Below the pieces are notes generated by a model. That model made no database searches. It was not told where the DNA came from and was given only the letters and a program-made list of their open reading frames with translations. Made by a program: the position numbers and the translations under genes. This document shows positions 42,847 to 51,174 of a stretch of DNA of 64,000 nt, piece after piece. Every line of letters begins with the position of its first letter. The first letter of the stretch is position 1. The stretch is taken from assembly GCF_051251565.1 (NCBI RefSeq), contig NZ_JBPOFB010000004.1, positions 1-64,000 of the forward strand. The letters run 5' to 3'. Source of the stretch: Marivita sp051251565 (GTDB lineage: Bacteria > Pseudomonadota > Alphaproteobacteria > Rhodobacterales > Rhodobacteraceae).

Positions 42847-44244
42847 TCACGTCAATTCGTAGGGCAAGATTCCACGCCGATGCGTCTGGATCGTCAGCTT
42901 TCGCTCCAAAGGTGGAACCGACCGCTGGTGGCAGTTCGACCGCTCGCAGATGCGGCAGGAAATCCCGATTGGCTCAAACGCGCCGTCGCGGTTCAAATCC
43001 AACCCGTCCGCATACACCAGCGCGCCAGCGTGCTTCACCTCGCATCCCAGCGCAATCGCGTAACGCCGGACAGGCGCGCCGAAATGCCCGCCGGTTTTGG
43101 ACACGTCCCGCGCCAGTGAAATATAGCGCACCCCGTCGGGTGTTTCAGCCAATTGCCGCAGGAACCGGCCCGGCGTCTCGAAGGCGCTGTGCACATTCCA
43201 CAACGGACAGGCCCCGCCAAACCGCGCAAACTGAAGCCGTGTGGCCGAGTGGCGTTTGGTGATCGTGCCCGCCTGATCGACCCGTACAAAGAAAAACGGA
43301 ATGCCCTTGGCCCCGGGGCGTTGCAGCGTCGACAGCCTGTGCGCGACCTGCTCAATCGACGCGCCAAAGCGCCGCGCCATCAGTTCAAGATCGTGCCGCG
43401 TGTCCTTGGCCGCTTGCAGGAATTGGCCATAGGGCATGACAGCGGCCCCGGCAAAGTAATTGGCCAGCCCCAGCCGCGCGATATCGCGGGCGGCGTCGGA
43501 CTGAAACCGCGCCAGATCCAGCGTCGCGTCCAGCAGCTTGGCCTGCCGGGTCAGTGCCAGTTGCAGCATCATCTGAAAGGTCTGCGTCTCGGGGGCGGCC
43601 AGCGACGACAGGGTCAGTTCCTGACGCAATTCGTCAAAGCGGCGCAGGTCGGGCACATTGGCAAAGCGCACATGCAGCCCTTCGGCCTCCAGCCCGCGAA
43701 TGGCGGCGCGGACGCGGTCGGTGCCGGTGAGCTTGGTGGCGACCCGTTCGGCGGCTTTGTCCACGGCGTCGATGTAATTGTCGCAATAATGGAAGAAATC
43801 GCGGACCTCTTCCCAGGGCGAGGGCTGCAATTGCGCGCCTTCGCGGCCCAACGCTTCGTCCAGAGAGGCCAGCCGCTCATGTGTCTGGCGGTACGCGCGG
43901 TGCAGTTCGAGAAACGCGCGTGCAAGGCCGGGCGCGTTTGATGCGGTCAGGCGCAGGTCCGCGACGGGCGGGGCGGCATCGGCAAAGACCGGATCGGCCA
44001 GCGCCTCGCGCATGTCCGAGATCATGCGTTCCGCGTCACCCTGACCCAGTTCGGTCACGTCAACGCCGAATTCCTGCGCCAACGCCAGAACAACGGTTGT
44101 GGACAGCGGGCGCTTGTTGTTTTCCATCTGGTTCAGATAAGGCAGGGACACGCCCATCTTGGTCGAGAAATCGCGCTGGGTGATGCCCAGCCGCGTGCGG
44201 ATCTCGCGCAGCTTTGCACCGGCGTAAAGTTTCTGAGTGGGCAT
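42847..44244 (-). CDS. pccR: Short-chain acyl-CoA regulator PccR (XRE plus ImmA/IrrE-like family)
   Basis: A 465-residue ScfR-type regulator. The N-terminal XRE helix-turn-helix is at about 8-66 (KLREIRTRLGITQRDFSTKM). A long central domain follows, with a C-terminal Cys-containing segment (GISCRICERSNCHQRSVPPL), which is the layout of PccR in Rhodobacter sphaeroides. There PccR activates propionyl-CoA carboxylase genes. Its placement near pccB supports the same role. GAGGA precedes the ATG. TTTGC motifs lie just upstream, suggesting autoregulation. Confidence 0.9.
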   Translation of the reverse strand: MPTQKLYAGAKLREIRTRLGITQRDFSTKMGVSLPYLNQMENNKRPLSTTVVLALAQEFGVDVTELGQGDAERMISDMREALADPVFADAAPPVADLRLTASNAPGLARAFLELHRAYRQTHERLASLDEALGREGAQLQPSPWEEVRDFFHYCDNYIDAVDKAAERVATKLTGTDRVRAAIRGLEAEGLHVRFANVPDLRRFDELRQELTLSSLAAPETQTFQMMLQLALTRQAKLLDATLDLARFQSDAARDIARLGLANYFAGAAVMPYGQFLQAAKDTRHDLELMARRFGASIEQVAHRLSTLQRPGAKGIPFFFVRVDQAGTITKRHSATRLQFARFGGACPLWNVHSAFETPGRFLRQLAETPDGVRYISLARDVSKTGGHFGAPVRRYAIALGCEVKHAGALVYADGLDLNRDGAFEPIGISCRICERSNCHQRSVPPLERKLTIQTHRRGILPYELT

Positions 44245-44258
44245 TGCATCCTCATTGC

Positions 44259-44296
44259 TTTGCAGCTTTGCAGCCGGTCAGCTTTGAGTTTGCAAA
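44259..44296. promoter_or_regulatory. TTTGC motif cluster upstream of pccR
   Basis: TTTGC occurs at 44259, 44267 (8-nt period) and 44289, the last as the palindrome TTTGCAAA (44289-44296). The cluster starts 15 bp before the pccR start codon. TTTGCAAA is the half-site described for PccR. Confidence 0.6.
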
Positions 44297-44297
44297 T

Positions 44298-45527
44298 TCA
44301 TCCGGCGCTGTCCAGCCCCGCAAGCCGCTCAGAGCGCCAGATCACCATCTGGATCGCAAGGATCGCGCAGACCGCCGTGGCCAGCATGATCCACAAAAGC
44401 GGCCACGCGCCCGTGCCGGGCACCAGCAACGCCCCCGCGAGCGCCGACAGGGCGGCACCGCCCCCCAGCATGATTGACCCGCCCAGCCCCGATGCGGTGC
44501 CTGCCAGATGCGGACGCACCGACAGCATACCAGCGGTGGCATTGGGGATGGTCATTCCGTTGCCAAGGCCCACGAATGTCATGAAGCCAAAGAAGGTCCA
44601 TTCTGTGCCAAAGCCCAGCCAGAACACCAGCATCGACAGCACAATCCCGGTGCAGTTGATGAAGGTGCCGACCAGAACCATCCGGTTCACGCCGATCCGT
44701 GCGGAATAGCGTCCCGAGATGAAGTTGCCCAGGAAGTACCCGATGGCCGGAGCACCGAAGAAAAAGCCAAGCACCGCGGGTGACATGCCGAACACCTCGG
44801 TGCCGACATATGGCGCGCCGCCGAGATAGGCAAAGAACGCACCCGACGACATGGCCGAGGCGGTGGCATAGCCCCAAAAGCGCGGGCTGGTCAAAAGCTC
44901 GGGATATTGGGCGAATTGCTGGCGCAGTGTCAGGCCGCTCACCGCAGCGGTTTCGCCAAGATCGGACCAGGTGAGCCAGAACAGGCCAAAGCCAAGGATC
45001 AACAGCAGCCAGAAATTCGCCTGCCAGCCGAAATACTGATCCAGCACGCCGCCAAAAGCCGGGCCGATCATCGGCACCACGGCCATGCCCATCGTGACAT
45101 AACCGATCATCGACGCGGCCTGATCTTGGGGGACGCAATCGCGCACCACCGCGCGGCTGAGCACCATCGCGGTCACGATCACCGCCTGTGCCATGCGAAA
45201 GCCAAGAAAGGTGTAGATGTCAGGCGCATAGATGCAGCCCAGCGTGGCCAGACAAAACCCCGCGATCCCCCACAGGATCACCGGGCGGCGCCCCATCTTG
45301 TCCGAGATCGGACCGATCACCAGTTGCAGCACCGCGTTCACCGCCAGATAGACCGCGACGGACAGTTGCATCAGCCAGTATTCGGTCTGGAAATAGGCCG
45401 TCATGTTTGGCAGAGACGGCAGGAAGATGTTCATCACCAATGCCGAAAGCCCTGCGAGCAGGATCAGTGTGACAATATGTGGCGGTGTTGAGCGGTCCAG
45501 AAATCGGACCTTGGAGGCATAACTCAT
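44298..45527 (-). CDS. MFS exporter, Bcr/CflA type
   Basis: A 409-residue, 12-helix major facilitator. It shows IGPISDKMGRRPVILWG (motif A), RMAQAVIVTAMVLSRAVVRD and MVLVGTFINCTGIVLS, as in Bcr/CflA multidrug and small-acid exporters. The start is ATG 45527; a TTG 6 nt upstream is less likely. It lies on the same strand as pccR, ending 2 nt from the motif cluster, and divergent from pccB. The TTTGC array in the shared promoter region suggests PccR control, perhaps for export of an acyl-CoA-derived acid; the substrate is unknown. Confidence 0.88.
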   Translation of the reverse strand: MSYASKVRFLDRSTPPHIVTLILLAGLSALVMNIFLPSLPNMTAYFQTEYWLMQLSVAVYLAVNAVLQLVIGPISDKMGRRPVILWGIAGFCLATLGCIYAPDIYTFLGFRMAQAVIVTAMVLSRAVVRDCVPQDQAASMIGYVTMGMAVVPMIGPAFGGVLDQYFGWQANFWLLLILGFGLFWLTWSDLGETAAVSGLTLRQQFAQYPELLTSPRFWGYATASAMSSGAFFAYLGGAPYVGTEVFGMSPAVLGFFFGAPAIGYFLGNFISGRYSARIGVNRMVLVGTFINCTGIVLSMLVFWLGFGTEWTFFGFMTFVGLGNGMTIPNATAGMLSVRPHLAGTASGLGGSIMLGGGAALSALAGALLVPGTGAWPLLWIMLATAVCAILAIQMVIWRSERLAGLDSAG

Positions 45528-45585
45528 TCTCAATCGCTACGCCTGTGGTTGAGGAATGTCCATATTCCGATATGTAGCGATACAA

Positions 45586-45646
45586 TTTGCGGATTTGCAG
45601 GTTTGCAATTTGCAATCAAGCCGATTTTCATAGTTTGCAAATTTGC
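45586..45646. promoter_or_regulatory. TTTGC array upstream of pccB (PccR sites)
   Basis: TTTGC occurs at 45586, 45594, 45602 and 45609 (periods 8, 8, 7) and again at 45634 and 45642 (period 8). The 45634 copy is the full palindrome TTTGCAAA. The last copy lies 66 bp before the pccB start. The array matches the PccR half-site, though the pairing differs from the published TTTGCAAA-N4-TTTGCAAA. Confidence 0.7.
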
Positions 45647-45711
45647 TGATTAAGGCTTGAGGTGACGCGGCGTCGCAGTATGTTCCGCGCAAAGCGATAA
45701 AGGGACGGTCC

Positions 45712-47244
45712 ATGAAAGATATTCTGCAAGAGTTGGAAACCCGCCGCGCCGATGCCCGCTTGGGTGGCGGGCAGAAACGCATCGACGCGCAGCATTCGCG
45801 CGGCAAGCTGACCGCGCGCGAACGGGTTGAACTGCTTCTCGATGAGGGCAGCTTTGAAGAATATGACATGTTTGTGACCCATCGCTGCACCGATTTTGGG
45901 ATGGAAAAGAACCGCCCGGCAGGCGACGGCGTTGTCACCGGGTGGGGCACGATCAATGGCCGCATGGTGTATGTGTTCAGCCAGGATTTCACCGTTCTGG
46001 GCGGGTCAGTGTCGGCCACCCACGCGATGAAAATCTGCAAGATCATGGATATGGCGATGCAGAACGGCGCGCCGGTGATCGGTATCAACGATTCCGGTGG
46101 TGCGCGCATTCAGGAAGGCGTCGACAGCCTTGCCGGTTACGGCGAGGTGTTCCAGCGCAATATCATGGCATCGGGTGTGGTTCCGCAGATCAGTGTGATC
46201 ATGGGGCCGTGCGCGGGTGGCGCGGTGTATTCACCGGCGATGACCGACTTTATCTTCATGGTCAAAGATTCCAGCTACATGTTCGTGACTGGCCCGGACG
46301 TGGTCAAGACAGTGACCAATGAACAGGTCACCGCCGAGGAACTGGGCGGCGCCACAACCCACACGCGCAAGTCCTCTGTCGCCGATGGTGCGTTCGAGAA
46401 CGACGTCGAAGCCCTGGCCGAAGTGCGCCGTCTGGTGGATTTCCTGCCGCTCAACAACCGTCAGAAACCGCCGGTACGGCCGTTCTTTGATGATGTGGAC
46501 CGCGTGGAACATTCGCTCGACACGCTGGTGCCAGAGAACGCCAACACGCCCTATGACATGAAAGAGCTGATCTGGAAGCTTGCCGACGAAGGCGATTTCT
46601 ACGAGATTCAGGAAGATTTCGCCAAGAATATCATCACCGGGTTTATCCGGCTTGAAGGCCAGACCGTGGGTGTCGTGGCGAACCAGCCGATGGTTCTGGC
46701 CGGCGTTCTGGATATCGACAGCGCCCGCAAGGCCGCGCGCTTTGTGCGGTTCTGCGATTGCTATGACATCCCGATCCTGACGCTGGTGGACGTGCCGGGC
46801 TTCCTGCCTGGAACGTCACAGGAATATAATGGCGTGATCAAGCACGGGGCAAAGCTGCTCTTTGCTTATGGTGAGGCGACGGTGCCGAAAGTGACGGTCA
46901 TCACCCGCAAAAGCTATGGCGGGGCCTATGTGGTTATGGCGTCCAAACATCTGCGGGCGGATGTGAACTATGCTTGGCCCACCGCCGAGATTGCGGTGAT
47001 GGGGGCCAAGGGTGCCACCGAGATCATCCACCGTGCCGATCTTGGGGATGCAGACAAGATCGCGGCCCATGCGGCGGAATATGAAGACCGGTTTGCCAAC
47101 CCTTTCGTGGCGGCAGAGCGGGGCTTTATCGACGAAGTGATCCAGCCGCGCAGCACGCGCAAACGGGTCGCGCGGGCGTTCGCTGCGCTTCGTTCGAAGA
47201 AGCAGGAAATGCCGTGGAAGAAGCACGACAATATTCCGCTTTAA
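45712..47244 (+). CDS. pccB: Propionyl-CoA carboxylase, carboxyltransferase (beta) subunit
   Basis: A 510-residue enzyme that transfers the carboxyl group from biotin on PccA to propionyl-CoA, giving methylmalonyl-CoA. Family segments: DEGSFEEYDMFVTHRCTDFG, FSQDFTVLGGSVSATHAMKI, INDSGGARIQEGVDSLAGYG, GPCAGGAVYSPAMTDFI and VDVPGFLPGTSQEYNGVIKH. AAGGGA lies before the ATG at 45712. It is separated from pccA by four small genes over 1.9 kb. Confidence 0.96.
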   Translation: MKDILQELETRRADARLGGGQKRIDAQHSRGKLTARERVELLLDEGSFEEYDMFVTHRCTDFGMEKNRPAGDGVVTGWGTINGRMVYVFSQDFTVLGGSVSATHAMKICKIMDMAMQNGAPVIGINDSGGARIQEGVDSLAGYGEVFQRNIMASGVVPQISVIMGPCAGGAVYSPAMTDFIFMVKDSSYMFVTGPDVVKTVTNEQVTAEELGGATTHTRKSSVADGAFENDVEALAEVRRLVDFLPLNNRQKPPVRPFFDDVDRVEHSLDTLVPENANTPYDMKELIWKLADEGDFYEIQEDFAKNIITGFIRLEGQTVGVVANQPMVLAGVLDIDSARKAARFVRFCDCYDIPILTLVDVPGFLPGTSQEYNGVIKHGAKLLFAYGEATVPKVTVITRKSYGGAYVVMASKHLRADVNYAWPTAEIAVMGAKGATEIIHRADLGDADKIAAHAAEYEDRFANPFVAAERGFIDEVIQPRSTRKRVARAFAALRSKKQEMPWKKHDNIPL

Positions 47245-47254
47245 CCACGGCAAC

Positions 47255-47274
47255 GGTGCGTGCGAGCACGCACC
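47255..47274 (+). terminator. Perfect hairpin after pccB
   Basis: GGTGCGTG (47255-47262) pairs with CACGCACC (47267-47274) around CGAG, 10 nt after the pccB stop. No T run follows, and the next start is 18 nt on, so it more likely attenuates than terminates. Confidence 0.55.
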
Positions 47275-47292
47275 TGACAGAGGAGGTCATCA

Positions 47293-47700
47293 GTGGCGAC
47301 GGGAGGAGCAGGGCAGTTTGTCTGGATCGGCGCATGCGTGTTTCTGGCAAAGTCTGTGGGCGCTTCTGATGACCTTCTTTCCGTTCCTTCGGGCCAGCCT
47401 GTGACGTTTCAGGAAATGATCTGGGACCAGCCGGGGGATGGGTTGGTGTACCGGTTCCGTTTTGTTGCGCCCGAGATCGGGTCGGCGGGGCGGGAGTACG
47501 AGGATGTCGAGGCGGATATGCAGTATCTGTGCGAGCGTTTTGCAATACCGCGGGTTGCGGTGACAGGGCCTCAGCCGAACCAGATTGTCATTTCGCTTGG
47601 GCAAGAAGAGACCGAATTCGGCGTCGCCAATGACGGCGTCATCCAGTTTTTCGAGGCGTATCGCATCGAAGACGAGACCTGCATCTTGGAGTTTTTCTGA
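47293..47700 (+). CDS. Conserved hypothetical exported protein (DUF6497-like)
   Basis: A 135-residue protein read from a GTG at 47293, behind GAGGAGG. The N terminus is weakly hydrophobic (FVWIGACVFLAKSVGA), compatible with a signal peptide. The mature part has FQEMIWDQPGDGLVYRFRFV and two Cys. It resembles the DUF6497 family of Rhodobacterales, by recollection. It is downstream of pccB; function unknown. Confidence 0.7.
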   Translation: MATGGAGQFVWIGACVFLAKSVGASDDLLSVPSGQPVTFQEMIWDQPGDGLVYRFRFVAPEIGSAGREYEDVEADMQYLCERFAIPRVAVTGPQPNQIVISLGQEETEFGVANDGVIQFFEAYRIEDETCILEFF

Positions 47701-47866
47701 TGCGTCCACAATATGTTGCGGCCTCTTGTTCACCTCGTGAACGGTTTGAGTCTTTTGCGTCACAGCGCGGGTATGTGTTGGGGTGTGGATATCTTTTTAA
47801 TCCTGAGTTGGGGTATTCTGACGCCGACTGCACCCAAGCAGTCATTACCTCGAACCGAGGACAGGC

Positions 47867-47900
47867 AGGACCATCAACAGGTCTTGTTGGGTCCTTTTTT
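47867..47900 (+). terminator. Intrinsic terminator upstream of a small lipoprotein gene
   Basis: AGGACC (47867-47872) pairs with GGTCCT (47890-47895), with the inner stem CAACA (47875-47879) and TGTTG (47885-47889), followed by six T (47895-47900). It ends 20 nt before the ATG of the lipoprotein gene, so it either ends the pccB transcript or attenuates the leader of the small gene. Confidence 0.75.
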
Positions 47901-47920
47901 GAACCTGACAGGAGAACAAG

Positions 47921-48067
47921 ATGTCCAAGAGCATCAAGCTTCTTGCCGCAGTCGGCCTTTTCGCAGTGCTTTCCGCATGTGCGCAAAAGCAGGCTGAAGA
48001 AGAGTTCGTCATTATCGACCCAGAGCCGATCAGTCACGAGCCCATGCATAGCGGCAAATACAAGTAA
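47921..48067 (+). CDS. Small lipoprotein (48 residues)
   Basis: MSKSIKLLAAVGLFAVLSAC forms a lipoprotein signal with lipobox LSAC (C20). The mature peptide is only 28 residues, acidic then His/Lys-rich (EEEFVIIDPEPISHEPMHSG). GGAG precedes the ATG. The gene sits between two intrinsic terminators and is probably its own transcription unit. Function unknown; it resembles the short entericidin-type lipoproteins only in size. Confidence 0.78.
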   Translation: MSKSIKLLAAVGLFAVLSACAQKQAEEEFVIIDPEPISHEPMHSGKYK

Positions 48068-48076
48068 ACTTGAAAT

Positions 48077-48105
48077 GGGGCGGACCGAGGCGTCCGCCCC
48101 CTTTT
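48077..48105 (+). terminator. Intrinsic terminator after the 48-residue lipoprotein gene
   Basis: GGGGCGGAC (48077-48085) pairs perfectly with GTCCGCCCC (48092-48100) around CGAGGC, followed by CTTTT. It lies 10 nt after the stop. Confidence 0.82.
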
Positions 48106-48130
48106 CCCGCCTGCGTCGCGGGGCAGTCCC

Positions 48131-48490
48131 ATGCTGAAGCATCGCGGCTTTCCGGGCCGTCTTCCGGGCACCGATTTCCAATTTGTCATTCGCAGGGCCA
48201 ATCCCAAGGGCATCACGCCCCTGACCAAGCGCGAGCGCTACCGTGACCGGCGTCCGCCCGACAAGCGGGCCGATGTGGCATTCATGGCGGCGCTTTGGGT
48301 GCATTTCGGGGATGCCCCGTTCGAGCGGGGCAACCTGGATGCAGGGCGGCTCAGCTGGCTGTTTGGCCGCGAGGTGCTGCCCTATGACGATCCGTTTGAT
48401 CCCGAAAGCTACGAGTCGCTGCTGATCATCAATGAGCAGGTGGCGCGGGCATCGTTCCCCGAAGCCTTTGACGACGGAGAATGGGCGTGA
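48131..48490 (+). CDS. Conserved hypothetical soluble protein
   Basis: A 119-residue basic protein (MLKHRGFPGRLPGTDFQFVI at the start; VAFMAALWVHFGDAPFERGN in the middle; acidic C terminus FDPESYESLLIIN). There is no signal peptide or membrane helix. I do not recognise the family. GC-rich codon usage and its position within the pccB-pccA gap support a real gene, although no strong ribosome-binding site is visible (GGGCAG upstream). Confidence 0.6.
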   Translation: MLKHRGFPGRLPGTDFQFVIRRANPKGITPLTKRERYRDRRPPDKRADVAFMAALWVHFGDAPFERGNLDAGRLSWLFGREVLPYDDPFDPESYESLLIINEQVARASFPEAFDDGEWA

Positions 48491-48827
48491 TGCCGCTTGT
48501 TCCATGTCAAAATGCGCGGGAAAAAGCCGATACCATGGGTTGTGCTCTGGCTTTGATTGACAGGCCTGACGATTGTGAGACACTTGGAATGTTCCTAGTG
48601 ACTTGGCGCTGGCAGATTGCGCCATTTGTTCACCGTTACCCTTCCCCTGCCGGACGTCTTGGTCACACCCCATGCCAAGCGTCCGGTTTTTTCTGTTCAG
48701 AATCAGAGTTTTACAAGAAGAAGCAAGGAATTGCTCAAACCGGTTCCCGTGCGGGCTCGGGCTGGCATCGTGGGGCAATTCGAGGTGTTACTCTTGGTCA
48801 GGCAATGACCCTTACAGGAGTAGACAC
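48491..48827. other. Non-coding stretch between two small genes
   Basis: These 337 nt have no convincing frame. They contain the terminator at 48650-48692; the remaining 135 nt probably hold the promoter of the small lipoprotein gene at 48828. A T/A-rich tract around 48693-48735 could be part of it, but I see no clear -35/-10 pair. Confidence 0.5.
48650..48692 (+). terminator. Intrinsic terminator
   Basis: CCGGACG-CTTGG (48650-48662) pairs with CCAAG-CGTCCGG (48675-48686), with one bulged T, followed by six T (48687-48692). It lies 160 nt after the hypothetical gene at 48131-48490. Confidence 0.8.
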
Positions 48828-49043
48828 ATGGACATGCACAAAATCAAACCGGGTATCGCGGGGGCCTTTGTTGCGCTGCTTGGCCTGTCGGCCTGTGGGG
48901 ACACGCTGGGCGAGCAAGCGCTTCTGGGCGGTGCGGCCGGCGCTGGTGCAGCCGTTGCAACCGGGGGCGATCCGCTCACCGGGGCGGCGGTTGGCGGCGC
49001 GGCCAACGTTGCCTATTGCCAGACCTACCCGGATCGCTGCTGA
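48828..49043 (+). CDS. Small glycine-rich lipoprotein (71 residues)
   Basis: The lipobox LSAC is at C23 after a short signal peptide (IAGAFVALLGLSAC). The mature part has small-residue repeats (LGGAAGAGAAVATGG, GAAVGGAANV), typical of glycine-zipper outer-membrane lipoproteins, and ends in YCQTYPDRC. CAGGAG lies 7 nt before the ATG at 48828. A terminator follows. It lies directly upstream of pccA. Confidence 0.78.
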   Translation: MDMHKIKPGIAGAFVALLGLSACGDTLGEQALLGGAAGAGAAVATGGDPLTGAAVGGAANVAYCQTYPDRC

Positions 49044-49076
49044 CCTTTCAGCACGACCATTGACTGTTAAGATTTC

Positions 49077-49110
49077 GACCGTTCGGGCGTTGCGCCCGGG
49101 CGGTCTTTTT
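49077..49110 (+). terminator. Intrinsic terminator before pccA
   Basis: GACCG (49077-49081) pairs with CGGTC (49101-49105) around an inner CGGGCG/CGCCCG stem, followed by five T (49106-49110). It means pccA probably has its own promoter in the 59 nt after it, or relies on read-through. Confidence 0.75.
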
Positions 49111-49169
49111 CATGCCATCGCTGCGGGATGTGTCCCCGGCCAAGATAAGAACGACGGAAAGGGACTGAT

Positions 49170-51170
49170 ATGTTCGACAAGATCCTGATTGCCAACCGGG
49201 GCGAAATCGCCTGCCGGGTCATCAAGACAGCCCGCAAGATGGGTATCAAGACCGTGGCAATCTATTCGGATGCCGACAAGAACGCCTTGCATGTCGAAAT
49301 GGCGGACGAGGCGGTGCATATCGGTCCGCCGCCTGCCAACCAATCTTATATCGTCATCGACAAGGTGATGGACGCCGTGCGTCAGTCCGGCGCGCAGGCG
49401 GTGCATCCGGGGTATGGGTTCCTGTCCGAGAACCCGAAATTCGCACAGGCGCTTGAGGCGGAAGGCGTGGCATTTGTCGGCCCGCCTGTTGGCGCGATCG
49501 AAAAGATGGGGGACAAGATCACCTCAAAGAAGATCGCGCAGGAAGCGGGTGTTTCGACAGTGCCCGGCTATATGGGGTTGATCGAAGACGCTGACGAAGC
49601 GGTCAAGATCTCGCAACAGGTCGGCTATCCGGTGATGCTCAAGGCGTCCGCCGGGGGCGGCGGCAAGGGCATGCGGATTGCATGGAACGATGCCGAAGCG
49701 CGCGAAGGGTTCCAAAGCTCCAAGAACGAAGCGGCCAACAGCTTTGGGGATGACCGGATTTTCATCGAAAAATTCGTCACCCAACCGCGCCATATCGAAA
49801 TTCAGGTGCTCTGCGATGCGCATGGCAACGGAATTTACCTGAACGAGCGGGAATGCTCGATCCAGCGCCGCAACCAGAAGGTTGTGGAAGAAGCACCAAG
49901 CCCGTTTCTGGATGAGGCGACCCGCAAGGCGATGGGCGAACAATCCGTCGCTTTGGCCAAAGCCGTTGGATACACCAGCGCGGGTACGGTGGAATTCATC
50001 GTCGATGGCGACCGGAATTTCTATTTCCTTGAGATGAACACCCGCTTGCAGGTGGAACACCCTGTGACCGAGCTGATCACCGGTGTTGACCTGGTGGAAC
50101 AGATGATCCGCGTCGCCAATGGGGAGCCGCTGACGATCACGCAGGCGGATGTTAAGATCAATGGCTGGGCGATTGAAAACCGTTTGTATGCCGAAGACCC
50201 GTATCGCGGCTTCCTGCCGTCTATAGGCCGCCTGACGCGCTACCGTCCGCCTGCCGAAGGCCCCTTGGGCGCAGGCATCGTGCGCAACGACACCGGCGTG
50301 TTCGAAGGCGGTGAGATCAGCATGTATTACGACCCGATGATCGCCAAGCTGTGCACATGGGCGCCGACACGCGCCGAGGCGATCGAGGTGATGCGCAACG
50401 CGCTCGACAGTTTTGAGGTCGAAGGCATCGGTCACAATTTGCCCTTCGTGGCGGCAGTGATGGACCATCCCAAGTTCATCGCCGGTGAAATGACCACGGC
50501 GTTCATCGAAGAGGAATATCCCGACGGCTTTGAGGGCGTGACGCTGGGTGAAGAGGCGCTCAAGCGGGTGGCGGCGGCGGCGGCTGCGATGAACCGTGTG
50601 GCCGAGATCCGGCGTGCACGTATATCGGGCACGCTTGACAATCACGAACGCCATGTGGGCGATGTGTGGAACGTGGCGCTTCAGGGCCAGGATTTCGATG
50701 TCACCATCGCTGCTGACCATGACGGCTCTACCGTGCGGTTCGACGATGGATCGGACTTGCGTGTCAGCGGCAACTGGACGCCCGGTGACCAACTGGCGCA
50801 TATGACGATCAACGGCGATCCACTGGTGATGAAGGTCGGCAAGGTGTCGGGCGGGTTCCAAATCCGCACACGCGGCGCGGCGCTCAAGGTGCATGTCCGC
50901 ACCCCGCGTCAGGCCGAGCTGGCCCGCAAGATGCCCGAGAAAGTCCCTGCCGATACCTCCAAGCTGCTGCTGTGTCCGATGCCGGGTCTGATCGTGAAGG
51001 TCGATGTGGCCGAGGGCGACGAAGTGCAGGAAGGGCAGGCGCTGTGCACTGTCGAGGCGATGAAAATGGAAAACATCCTGCGCGCCGAACGCAAAGGCAC
51101 CGTATCCAAGATCAATGCTGCCGCAGGCGACAGCCTTGCCGTGGACGACGTGATCATGGAGTTCGAATAG
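49170..51170 (+). CDS. pccA: Propionyl-CoA carboxylase, biotin carboxylase/carrier (alpha) subunit
   Basis: A 666-residue subunit that carboxylates its own biotin with ATP and bicarbonate. It has the biotin-carboxylase N domain (MFDKILIANRGEIACRVIKT), the ATP-grasp glycine loop (KASAGGGGKGMRIA), the Glu-Met-Asn segment FLEMNTRLQVEHPVTE, the BT linker domain, and a C-terminal carrier domain with biotinyl Lys in VEAMKMEN. It works with PccB and feeds the mutase downstream. The mrr-like gene begins 4 nt after its stop. Confidence 0.96.
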   Translation: MFDKILIANRGEIACRVIKTARKMGIKTVAIYSDADKNALHVEMADEAVHIGPPPANQSYIVIDKVMDAVRQSGAQAVHPGYGFLSENPKFAQALEAEGVAFVGPPVGAIEKMGDKITSKKIAQEAGVSTVPGYMGLIEDADEAVKISQQVGYPVMLKASAGGGGKGMRIAWNDAEAREGFQSSKNEAANSFGDDRIFIEKFVTQPRHIEIQVLCDAHGNGIYLNERECSIQRRNQKVVEEAPSPFLDEATRKAMGEQSVALAKAVGYTSAGTVEFIVDGDRNFYFLEMNTRLQVEHPVTELITGVDLVEQMIRVANGEPLTITQADVKINGWAIENRLYAEDPYRGFLPSIGRLTRYRPPAEGPLGAGIVRNDTGVFEGGEISMYYDPMIAKLCTWAPTRAEAIEVMRNALDSFEVEGIGHNLPFVAAVMDHPKFIAGEMTTAFIEEEYPDGFEGVTLGEEALKRVAAAAAAMNRVAEIRRARISGTLDNHERHVGDVWNVALQGQDFDVTIAADHDGSTVRFDDGSDLRVSGNWTPGDQLAHMTINGDPLVMKVGKVSGGFQIRTRGAALKVHVRTPRQAELARKMPEKVPADTSKLLLCPMPGLIVKVDVAEGDEVQEGQALCTVEAMKMENILRAERKGTVSKINAAAGDSLAVDDVIMEFE

Positions 51171-51174
51171 GGCG

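Noticed and set aside
45586..45646. Short tandem repeat or CRISPR-like array
   Set aside because: The TTTGC units are 5-8 nt long with no unique spacers; they fit a regulator-binding array.
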